Shown: positions 14,123 to 21,198 of the stretch, piece after piece
Position numbering within the stretch: position 1 is the stretch's first letter
How the letters are laid out: each line of letters begins with the position of its first letter
NCBI GenBank assembly: GCA_036502625.1
Contig: DASXYG010000052.1
Span: forward strand, 1 to 30,629
Length of the DNA stretch: 30,629 bases
Source: DASXYG01 sp036502625
GTDB taxonomy: Bacteria; Actinomycetota; Actinomycetes; Streptosporangiales; Streptosporangiaceae
Direction of reading: 5' to 3'
The notes under the pieces: generated by a model
Seen by the model: the letters and a program-made list of their open reading frames with translations, nothing else
The model's database searches: none
Told to the model about the DNA's origin: nothing
Made by a program: the position numbers and the translations under genes

Positions 14123-17100
14123 GGGAGCCTGAGGTGGAGTTCCATTTCGCGGGCCGGGCGTACCGCGCCCCGGCCGGAATGACGCTGGCCGCCGCGCTCC
14201 TGGCCAACGGCGTCCAGGTGGTGGCCCACGCCGGCCGCACCGGCCGCCCCCGCGGCGTGTACGGGCTGGGCCTAGCGGAACCGAACGCGTACGTGAGGGT
14301 CGAGGGCGCCGAGCCCCTGGCCTGCGCAACCCGCTTGCCGATCTACCCCGGCCTACGCGCCTGGCCCCTCTCCGCCCGAGCCGTCCTGGACGCCGACCCC
14401 GACGAGTCCCGCTACGACCACGCGTACGCCCACTGCGACATCCTGGTGATAGGCGCAGGCCCAGCCGGTTTGGCCGCCGCCCAAGCCGCGGAGTCCTCCG
14501 GCGCCCGAGTAATCCTCGCCTCCGCCTGCACCTCCCCCACCGCCCCTCCCCCCGCCACACCCCACCCGAGCGGCACCCATCCCAGCGCGCCCCTCGCCGG
14601 AGGCACCCCCCTCAATCCACCGAAGGCCACCCCCACCCCACACCCCCCAGGAGGCACCGCCCCCAGCCCGCCCCCCACAGGAGGCACCCCCCTCAGCTCA
14701 TCGCGGGCAGGGGAAGCGATCCCCCTCCACCCGGACGAGGTGCCGGAGGCAAACCCCCATGCCCCCCGCCCGGCTGCGGTCACCCCCGTCCCCCACGGCC
14801 TGAGCAGGTCAGGGGAGGCCACCCCCCTCCACCCCAGCCCGGGCCAAGCGGGGGAAGCGATCTCCCATGTCCTGCGGGGGGCTGGGGTGGGGGAAGGAAC
14901 CCCCGCCCCCCACGGCCCGGGCTGGGAGGGGGACGCCGCCCCTCTCTACGCCAGCGTGAGCCAGGTGGGGGAGGCAAACGCCCGGGGCCCCCGCCCGGCT
15001 GGGGTGAGGGAGGGAACCCCCGTCCCCCACAGCCCGGGCCAGGCAGGGGAGGTCACCCCCCTCCTCCCCGGCGCGAGCCAGGTGGGGGAAGCGATCCCCC
15101 ATGCCCCCCGCCCCGCTGGGGAAGGGGAAGGAACTCCCCTCCAGCCCGGCCCGGGCCAGGTAGGGGAGGCGATCCCCTATGCCCCGCGCCCCGCTGGGGT
15201 GGGGGAAGGAACCCCCGTCCCCCACAGTCCGGGCCTGGAGGGGGACGCCGCACCCCTCCACGCCAGCGTGAGCTGGGCAGGGGAGGCAAACGCCCAGGGC
15301 CCCCGCCCGGCTGGGGTGGGCCCCGTCCCGCACGGCCTGGGCAAGGTAGGGGAGGTCGCCCCCCTCCTCCCCGGCTCGGGCCAGGTGGGGGAAGCGATCC
15401 CCCGCCCCGCTGGGGTGGGGGAAGGAACGCCCGTCCCCCACGGCCCGGACCAGGCAGGGGAGGCCACCCCCCTCCCCGGCGCGGGCCGGGTGGGGGAAGC
15501 GATCCCCTGTGGGGTGGGGGAAGCCGCCCCCCTCTACCTCAGCCCGGGTCGGGTGGGGGAAGCGATTCCCCATGCACCCCGCCCGGCTGGGGTGGTGGGG
15601 GGAGGTGCCCCCGTCCCCCACCCCGGCTCCGGGATCCCGGGGACCGGGGCGGGGGTCGTCGGGAGGGGGCTCTCGGGATCCGGGGTGCGGCTGGATGGGC
15701 GGGATGCGGGCCTTTGGGCGGCGCGGGTCGTTCGGGGGTTGCGGGACTCGGGGGTGCGGGTGCTTGAGCGGGCTACCGTTACCGGGGCTTATGGCCATGG
15801 GCTTTACGTCGCGGTGCAGCGGCTTGTGGATGACCCGGCCGCGCCTGCGCATTTGACGCGGGAGCGGTTGTGGGAGATTCGGGCGCGGCGGGTGGTGCTG
15901 GCTACCGGGGCGTACGAGCGGCCCATCGTGTTCCCCGGGAACGACCGTCCGGGGGTGATGGCGGCCGGGGCCGCGGCCGCGTACGCGCGGGCCGGGGCGC
16001 TCGCGGGGCGGCGCGCGGTGGTGTTCGGCACGAATGATGACGCCCTCGGCTCCGCCCTCGGGCTGCTGGACGCGGGGGTCGAGGTCGCCGCCGTGGTCGA
16101 CGTGCGCCGCGCGGGGACCGGGGGCGCGGCCCGTGCGGCCGGTGTCCGTACGGAGGAGCTGGCGCGGCGCGGGGTTGCCGTGTGGGCGGGGTGCGCCGTG
16201 GTCGGGACCGAGGCGGACGGGGACGGGGGGCTCGCCGCCGTACGGATCGCGGAGGTCGCGCCGGACGGGCGCGTGGCCGGGGGCGCCGTACGGGTGGAGT
16301 GCGACCTCCTCGGCGTCTCCGGCGGCCACGACCCGGCAGTGGAGCTGTTCACGCAGGCGGGCGGGCGTACGACCTGGTCGCCCGAGGCCGCGGCGCTCGT
16401 CCCGGACATGGCCGGGAGCGAGGCCGGACGCCCAACGGCAGGACACGGCGTGCCCGGCACGGCGGCGGGCGGCGCCCCCCGGAGCATCGCCGTCGTGGGG
16501 GCGGCTCGGGGGACGCGGGATCTTTCGGATGCGCTGGCCGAGGGGGCCGAGGCGGGGATTGAAGCCGCGGCACAGTGCGGGTTCGCCTCCTGCGCGTACG
16601 TGCCGCCCGCTACGGACTCCGTGGCGCGTACGGCGGCGCCGGCCGCGTTCTGGTTCGTGGACTTCGGGCGGACGGGCACGGCCGCGACCGATCCGGACAC
16701 CGAGGCGTTCGTGGACCTCAACCGGGACGCCACGCTCGCGGACGTGCGCCGGGCCCTCGCGGACGGGATGCGGCACGTGGAGCACGTCAAGCGGTACACC
16801 ACCATCGGGACCGGCGCGGACCAGGGCCGTACGTCCGCCGTGCTGCTCGCCGGCGTCCTGGCCCGGCTGACCGGAACGGACATGGGGGCACGGACGACCG
16901 CACGCCCGCCCGTGGCGCCGATCCGGTTCGCGCTCGTCGCCGGCCGGGACCGCGGCGCGCTCTCCGACCCCGCGCGGCGCACCCCCATGCACGACTGGCA
17001 CGCGGCGCACGGCGCGGAGTTCGAGAACGTCGGCCAGTGGAAGCGCGCCTGGTACTACCCCCGCGACGGCGAGGACATGGCCGCCGCCGTACGCCGCGAG

Positions 17101-18150
17101 TGCCGCGCCGCCCGCGAGTCCGTGGCCGTCCTCGATTACTCCACCCTCGGCAAGATCGACGTCCAGGGCGCCGACACCCCCGCCTTCCTCGACCGCGTCT
17201 ACGCGAACCGGTTCGCCACGCTGAAGCCGGGCCGCTGCCGGTACGGCGTCATGTGCGGCGCGGACGGCATGGTGGCCGACGACGGCGTCACCGCGCGCCT
17301 CGCCGAGGACCGCTTCCACATGACCACGACCACCGGGAACGCGGCGGGCGTCCTGGACGCGATCGAGGAGTGGCTGTTCACCGAGTGGCCGGACCTGGAC
17401 GTCCGCGCCACCTCCGTGACCGAGCAGTGGGCGGTGATCTCCCTGGTCGGGCCGCGCGCCCGGGACGTCATGCGCACGCTCTCCCCCGGCGCGGACCTGG
17501 ACGGGTTCGGCTTCATGACCGTGCGCGAGATGCCCGTAGCCGGGGTGCCCGCGCGGGTGTTCCGGGTCAGCTTCACCGGGGAGCTGACGTATGAGATCAA
17601 CGTCCCGTGGTGGTACGGCGCGGCCGTGTGGCGCGCGGTCATGGCGGCGGGCGCGGCGTACGGGATCACGCCGTACGGCACGGAGACCATGCACGTGCTG
17701 CGCGCCGAGAAGGGCCTCATCGTGGCCGGCCAGGAGACGGACGGCACGGTCACGCCGGAGGACGTGGGCCTCGGGTGGGCGGTGTCGAAGGTGAAGGACT
17801 TCGTGGGGAAGCGCTCCCTGGCCCGTCCCGACACGGCGCGCGCGGACCGGCCGCGCCTGGTGGGCCTCCTGCCGCACGACCCGGGCCGCCGCCTCAGCGA
17901 GGGCGCGCAGCTCGTGGCCGGGCCGGACGCCGTGCCGCCGCTGCTCGGGCACGTGACGTCCGCGTACGACAGCGCCGCGCTCGGCCGCACCTTCGCCCTC
18001 GCCCTGCTGTCCGGCGGCGCGGACCGCCAGGGCGCGACGGTGTACGCGGTGGACGGCGACGCGGTGATCCCGGCCGCGGTGACGGACCCGGTGTTCTACG
18101 ACAGGGACAACACCCGCCGCGACGGCGGGGTACGGGAGGGGCGGACGTGA
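14119..18150 (+). CDS. soxA: Sarcosine oxidase alpha subunit with a ~385-residue repeat insertion
   Basis: 1343 residues against about 960-970 in characterised SoxA. Domains: an N-terminal Fer2-like domain (about 3-75) without cluster cysteines; the first part of the dinucleotide fold (CDILVIGAGPAGLAAAQAAESSGARVIL, 106-133); then an insert from about 136 to 522. After it come the rest of the NAD-binding region (VVLATGAYERPIVFPGNDRPGVM, RRAVVFGTNDDALG), a C-terminal GcvT domain that binds THF (DYSTLGKIDVQGADTPAFLDRVY, GRCRYGVMCGADGMVADDGV) and GCV_T_C. The insert falls where relatives have the acidic residue and GG loop holding the adenosine ribose. Neither is visible here, so cofactor binding may be altered. 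Start: GTG 14119 with GAGGAG upstream, coupled to soxD by GTGA. Downstream soxG overlaps in the same way. Confidence 0.9.
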   Translation: MREPEVEFHFAGRAYRAPAGMTLAAALLANGVQVVAHAGRTGRPRGVYGLGLAEPNAYVRVEGAEPLACATRLPIYPGLRAWPLSARAVLDADPDESRYDHAYAHCDILVIGAGPAGLAAAQAAESSGARVILASACTSPTAPPPATPHPSGTHPSAPLAGGTPLNPPKATPTPHPPGGTAPSPPPTGGTPLSSSRAGEAIPLHPDEVPEANPHAPRPAAVTPVPHGLSRSGEATPLHPSPGQAGEAISHVLRGAGVGEGTPAPHGPGWEGDAAPLYASVSQVGEANARGPRPAGVREGTPVPHSPGQAGEVTPLLPGASQVGEAIPHAPRPAGEGEGTPLQPGPGQVGEAIPYAPRPAGVGEGTPVPHSPGLEGDAAPLHASVSWAGEANAQGPRPAGVGPVPHGLGKVGEVAPLLPGSGQVGEAIPRPAGVGEGTPVPHGPDQAGEATPLPGAGRVGEAIPCGVGEAAPLYLSPGRVGEAIPHAPRPAGVVGGGAPVPHPGSGIPGTGAGVVGRGLSGSGVRLDGRDAGLWAARVVRGLRDSGVRVLERATVTGAYGHGLYVAVQRLVDDPAAPAHLTRERLWEIRARRVVLATGAYERPIVFPGNDRPGVMAAGAAAAYARAGALAGRRAVVFGTNDDALGSALGLLDAGVEVAAVVDVRRAGTGGAARAAGVRTEELARRGVAVWAGCAVVGTEADGDGGLAAVRIAEVAPDGRVAGGAVRVECDLLGVSGGHDPAVELFTQAGGRTTWSPEAAALVPDMAGSEAGRPTAGHGVPGTAAGGAPRSIAVVGAARGTRDLSDALAEGAEAGIEAAAQCGFASCAYVPPATDSVARTAAPAAFWFVDFGRTGTAATDPDTEAFVDLNRDATLADVRRALADGMRHVEHVKRYTTIGTGADQGRTSAVLLAGVLARLTGTDMGARTTARPPVAPIRFALVAGRDRGALSDPARRTPMHDWHAAHGAEFENVGQWKRAWYYPRDGEDMAAAVRRECRAARESVAVLDYSTLGKIDVQGADTPAFLDRVYANRFATLKPGRCRYGVMCGADGMVADDGVTARLAEDRFHMTTTTGNAAGVLDAIEEWLFTEWPDLDVRATSVTEQWAVISLVGPRARDVMRTLSPGADLDGFGFMTVREMPVAGVPARVFRVSFTGELTYEINVPWWYGAAVWRAVMAAGAAYGITPYGTETMHVLRAEKGLIVAGQETDGTVTPEDVGLGWAVSKVKDFVGKRSLARPDTARADRPRLVGLLPHDPGRRLSEGAQLVAGPDAVPPLLGHVTSAYDSAALGRTFALALLSGGADRQGATVYAVDGDAVIPAAVTDPVFYDRDNTRRDGGVREGRT
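14524..15684 (+). repeat. In-frame 39-bp tandem repeat array within soxA
   Basis: About 1160 bp. A Pro/Thr-rich lead (14524-14709) is followed by some 25 units (14710 to about 15633), of which 19 are exactly 13 codons by my reading. The consensus protein unit is G-E-A/G-I/T-P-x-x-P-x-P-x-G/Q-V/A. Variants are GEAIPHAPRPAGV (A), GEGTPVPHGPGQA (B), GEATPLLPGASQV (C), GDAAPLYASVSQV (D) and GEANARGPRPAGV (E). The run A-B-D-E-B-C occurs twice, so a roughly 230-bp block has itself been duplicated. Many units hold a palindrome, for example GGGGGA-AGCGA-TCCCCC at 15084-15100. Shorter units lose whole codons (8, 10, 11 or 12), so the frame is kept throughout. Confidence 0.9.
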
Positions 18151-18686
18151 CGACCGACCTGCGGGAGAGCCCGGCCGGGCACCTGCGCGAGGCGTGCGCG
18201 GCGGCGAGCGTACCGGGCGTGGTGACGCTCAGGGAGATCCCGTTCCTGCCGCAGACCGAGGTACGGGCCCGGGACGAGGCGGCGGCCGCGCGGCTCCTCG
18301 GCGGCCTGCCGGGCCCGGGGCGGGCGGACCGGCACGGGGAGCGGACCGTCCTGTGGTGCGGGCCCGGCTGGTACCTGGTGGTCGGCCCGCCCCCGGGGAC
18401 CGCCGCCGGTGACGGCGTGGCCGTGGTGGACACCTCGGCCGCGCGCACCACGCTGGAGCTGCGCGGGCCGTGCGCGCGCGACGTCCTCGGCCACGGATGC
18501 CGGCTGGACCTGCATCCGCGGGTGTTCGGGCCGGGCTCCGCCGCGCGCACGAACCTGGCGCGGGCGACCGTGGTCCTGCACCAGGTGGACGCGGAGCCCG
18601 GCTACCTGCTGTACGTCGGCGGCTCGTACGCGGACTACCTCGTCACGTGGCTGCTCGACGCGATGACCCCGTACGTGCGGGGCTGA
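18147..18686 (+). CDS. soxG: Sarcosine oxidase gamma subunit
   Basis: 179 residues of the SoxG/GcvT-like family. Visible features are VVTLREIPFLPQTEVRARD, RTVLWCGPGWYLVVG, VVDTSAARTTLELRGPCARDVLGHGCRLDLHP and a last segment with GSYADYLVTWLLDA. The gamma subunit contacts alpha in the heterotetramer. Start: GTG 18147 overlaps the soxA stop by 4 bases, with GGGAGGGG upstream. It closes the operon and converges with the hydrolase gene ending at 18703. Confidence 0.93.
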   Translation: MTTDLRESPAGHLREACAAASVPGVVTLREIPFLPQTEVRARDEAAAARLLGGLPGPGRADRHGERTVLWCGPGWYLVVGPPPGTAAGDGVAVVDTSAARTTLELRGPCARDVLGHGCRLDLHPRVFGPGSAARTNLARATVVLHQVDAEPGYLLYVGGSYADYLVTWLLDAMTPYVRG

Positions 18687-18702
18687 CTCGGGCCGCGCAC
18701 GG

Positions 18703-19467
18703 CTACCCGCGCGGCTCCGTGAGGAAGTCGCCGATGGCCGCGCCGAGGTCGCGCTGGACGACGGCGCTCATGTGGTCGCCGGGCACCTCGACGAACCGGC
18801 CGTTCGGCAGGGCGTCGGCCAGCGGGCGCGCACCGGCGATCGCGTCGTCGTCCGCGCCCATCACGACCAGCGTGGGCGTGGCGATCCCGGCGAGGTCGGC
18901 GGTCGTGGTCTCGGCCGTGTCGCCGAGGATGTGGATCAGCGCCTCGGGGTCGCCGTGCATCGCCTTCAGGAACCGCTCGGACTTCCACTCCGGTGTGCCG
19001 CGCTCGAACGTGCCGAGGTTGCCCAGCACCCGGCGGAACGTGCCGTTGCGGTCGGCGCCGTGAATGATGCCGTCGAGCCCCATCCCGGCCACCACCGCAC
19101 GCCCCGGCGCGGCACCGCGCAGCAGCGCGCGCACGACGGTGCGCCCGCCGAGGGAGTAGCCGCCGAGGTCGTAGGCGTCCAGCCCGAGGTGCTCGATCAG
19201 CGCGAGCGCGTCGTCGGCGAGGACGTCGGGCGGGTACGCGCCGGGGTCGTGCGGCTTGCCGCTGTCGCCGTGCGCCCGGAGGTCCGGCATGATCACCCGG
19301 AACCCGCGCGCCGCGAGGGCCGCCGCGGTCCCCGGCCGGATCCAGTTCACCGTGGCCGAGGAGAACAGCCCGTGGATGAGCACCAGGGCCCGTCCCGTAC
19401 CGGTCTCCCGATAGGCCAGCTCGACGCCGTCGAGCCCGCGGAACACCTGTACGGCAAGATCGCTCAC
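18703..19467 (-). CDS. Alpha/beta-fold hydrolase
   Basis: 254 residues, one alpha/beta-hydrolase domain. The oxyanion-side motif LIHGLFSS, the nucleophile elbow GYSLGG (Ser), the acidic residue after PTLVVMGADDD and the histidine in VPGDHMS complete a Ser-Asp-His triad. DLRAHGDSGKP is typical of the family. Substrate unknown. Start: GTG 19467, with GGGG just before it. The gene lies 35 bp downstream of the XRE/MmyB regulator on the same strand, suggesting co-transcription. Confidence 0.88.
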   Translation of the reverse strand: MSDLAVQVFRGLDGVELAYRETGTGRALVLIHGLFSSATVNWIRPGTAAALAARGFRVIMPDLRAHGDSGKPHDPGAYPPDVLADDALALIEHLGLDAYDLGGYSLGGRTVVRALLRGAAPGRAVVAGMGLDGIIHGADRNGTFRRVLGNLGTFERGTPEWKSERFLKAMHGDPEALIHILGDTAETTTADLAGIATPTLVVMGADDDAIAGARPLADALPNGRFVEVPGDHMSAVVQRDLGAAIGDFLTEPRG

Positions 19468-19502
19468 GCCCCGCAGCCTACCGGCCCCGGCCGCGCAGGC
19501 CC

Positions 19503-20345
19503 TTACGCGGGGAACCGGTCCGCGATCAGCTCCGCGATCCGGGCGAGCACGGAGGCGTCCGCGGTGAACGCGACCAGTTTCTGCTCGGGGTCGTCGGCGG
19601 ACTGGAGGACGGTGTGGCGGAGCTCCACGGCGCCGAGCCCGGGGTGGCGCAGGAGCTTGGCGCCCGAGCCGAGCGGGGCGATCTCGTGGCGGGACCACCA
19701 CTCGCGGGCCTCGGGACTGGCCGCACGCAGGGCGTCCGCGAGTTCGGCGAAGCGCGGGTCGCCCGGATGGCGCGCGGCCGCGGCGCGGAACCGTCCGAGC
19801 TGGGCGGACGCCTCCTTCTCCCACTCCGCGAACACCGCGCGCGCGGCCGGATTCGTGATCATCCACCACAGCAGGTTCCGCTCCCCGGGCGGCAGCGCGG
19901 GCCAGTCGGTCCACAGCACGCGGGCGGCCCGGTTCGCGGCGAGCACGTCCCAGTAGCGGCCGGTGACGTACGCGGGACCGGGGTCGAGCCGGTCCACCAG
20001 CTCCGCGAGTCCCGGCGCCGCGGCCTCGGCGGCACGCGAGGCGGACGGCACCGGTCCCTCGGCCAGTTCGTACAGGTGGCCGCGCTCGGTCGCGTCCAGC
20101 CGCAGCGCCCCGGCCAGCGCGTCCAGCACCTGGCGCGACGGGCGCACCTCGCGGCCCTGCTCGAGGAACGTGTAGTACGTCGCGGAGATGGCCGCGAGCT
20201 GGGCGACCTCCTCGCGGCGCAGCCCGGGTGTGCGGCGGCGCGGCGCCTCGGGGAGCCCGACGTCGGCCGGGCGCAGGCGGGCGCGGCGCGTACGGAGGAA
20301 GTCGGCGAGCTCGTGCGCCCGCGCCGTCTCCGGTCGGTCGTCCAT
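19503..20345 (-). CDS. XRE-family regulator with MmyB-like ligand-binding domain
   Basis: 280 residues. The N-terminal helix-turn-helix (LADFLRTRRARLRPADVGLP, RTPGLRREEVAQLAAISATYYTFLEQGR, about residues 10-70) is of the kind fused to MmyB domains. The C-terminal domain has the family words ADWDVLAANRAA-like (YWDVLAANRAARVLWTDW), ERNLLWWMITNPAARAVFAEWE and HPGLGAVELRHTVLQ. Family members often control an adjacent divergent gene. Here that is the dienelactone hydrolase at 20428, and a palindrome lies between the two. Start: ATG 20345 with only a weak GGGG upstream. Confidence 0.9.
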   Translation of the reverse strand: MDDRPETARAHELADFLRTRRARLRPADVGLPEAPRRRTPGLRREEVAQLAAISATYYTFLEQGREVRPSRQVLDALAGALRLDATERGHLYELAEGPVPSASRAAEAAAPGLAELVDRLDPGPAYVTGRYWDVLAANRAARVLWTDWPALPPGERNLLWWMITNPAARAVFAEWEKEASAQLGRFRAAAARHPGDPRFAELADALRAASPEAREWWSRHEIAPLGSGAKLLRHPGLGAVELRHTVLQSADDPEQKLVAFTADASVLARIAELIADRFPA

Positions 20346-20365
20346 CAACCCCGTGATCCTGACAC

Positions 20366-20385
20366 CGCTCTTACCAGTAACAGCG
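20366..20385. promoter_or_regulatory. Palindrome between the MmyB-type regulator and dienelactone hydrolase
   Basis: CGCT-C-TTAC-CA-GTAA-C-AGCG, symmetric about 20375.5 with eight paired bases per arm apart from one C/C mismatch. It lies 20 bases from the regulator start and 42 from the hydrolase start, a natural place for an operator acting on both. Confidence 0.6.
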
Positions 20386-20427
20386 TGCTGTGGCGGCCAG
20401 TGTAGGGCGCGGCTAGCGTCGGGCCGC

Positions 20428-21198
20428 ATGAGAGCCCTGTCGGAGATCCTCACCGAGTCCGCGACCATCGCCGTGGACGACGGCACCACGATGAGCGCGT
20501 ACGCCGCCCGGCCGGACGGGGACGGCCCGCATCCCGCGATCGTCGTGGCCGCGGAGCTGTTCGGCGTGACCGCGCACGCCCGCGACATCTGCGAGCGGCT
20601 GGCCCGCGAGGGCCACCTCGCCATCGCGCCCGACCTGTACCACCGCACCGCGCCCCACACCGAGCTGCCGCACGACCCGGCCGGCCGCGAGCGCGGCTTC
20701 GACCTGCTGCACCGCATGACCAGGCCGGAGGTCGTCGCCGACGTCCGCGCCGCGGTCGGCTACGTACGGGCGGGCGGCGCGCCGCGCGTCGGCATGTTCG
20801 GCGTGAGCGTCGGCGGCCACGTCGCGTACCTCGCGGCCACCGAGCTGGACCTGGACGCCGTGGCGGTCGCGTACGGCGGCTGGCTCCCCGGCACCGGCAT
20901 CCCGATCGGCCGCCCGGAGCCCACCCTCGCGGGCACGCCGCGCATCACCGCACGCGTGCTGGCCCTGTACGGCGAGGACGACCACGCCATCCCGGAGGCC
21001 GACCGCACGGCCGTCGCGGCGGCGCTCGCCGACGCGGGGATACGCCACGAGTTCGTCACGTACCCGGGCGTCGCGCACGGCTTCCTCTGCGACCGCCGCG
21101 ACACGTACGACAAGGCGGCGGCCGAGGACGCGTGGCGGCGCGTCCTCGGCCTGTTCACCGCCGAGCTGATCCCGGCGGCCACCGCGTCAGGCGGGTGA
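20428..21198 (+). CDS. Dienelactone hydrolase family protein with serine nucleophile
   Basis: 256 residues, dienelactone hydrolase fold. The Glu of VVAAELFGV is the conserved acidic residue near the active site. The nucleophile elbow reads MFGVSVGGH, so serine replaces the cysteine of classical enzymes. The acidic residue lies in LYGEDDHAIP and the histidine in GVAHGF. Substrate unknown; family members open lactones or cleave esters. Start: ATG 20428 follows TAGCGT by 8 bases, which could be a -10 of a leaderless message. The gene is divergent from the MmyB-type regulator and overlaps the 3' end of geosmin synthase by 12 bp, tail to tail. Confidence 0.88.
   Translation: MRALSEILTESATIAVDDGTTMSAYAARPDGDGPHPAIVVAAELFGVTAHARDICERLAREGHLAIAPDLYHRTAPHTELPHDPAGRERGFDLLHRMTRPEVVADVRAAVGYVRAGGAPRVGMFGVSVGGHVAYLAATELDLDAVAVAYGGWLPGTGIPIGRPEPTLAGTPRITARVLALYGEDDHAIPEADRTAVAAALADAGIRHEFVTYPGVAHGFLCDRRDTYDKAAAEDAWRRVLGLFTAELIPAATASGG

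Noticed and set aside
14710..15633. CRISPR-like array
   Set aside because: Units are contiguous with no unique spacers, they keep a reading frame within soxA, and no cas gene is near.
14809..17952. A 1047-residue open frame antisense to soxA
   Set aside because: It mirrors the GC-rich soxA codons, has no domain I recognise and runs through the repeat array; soxA on the other strand has full family motifs.
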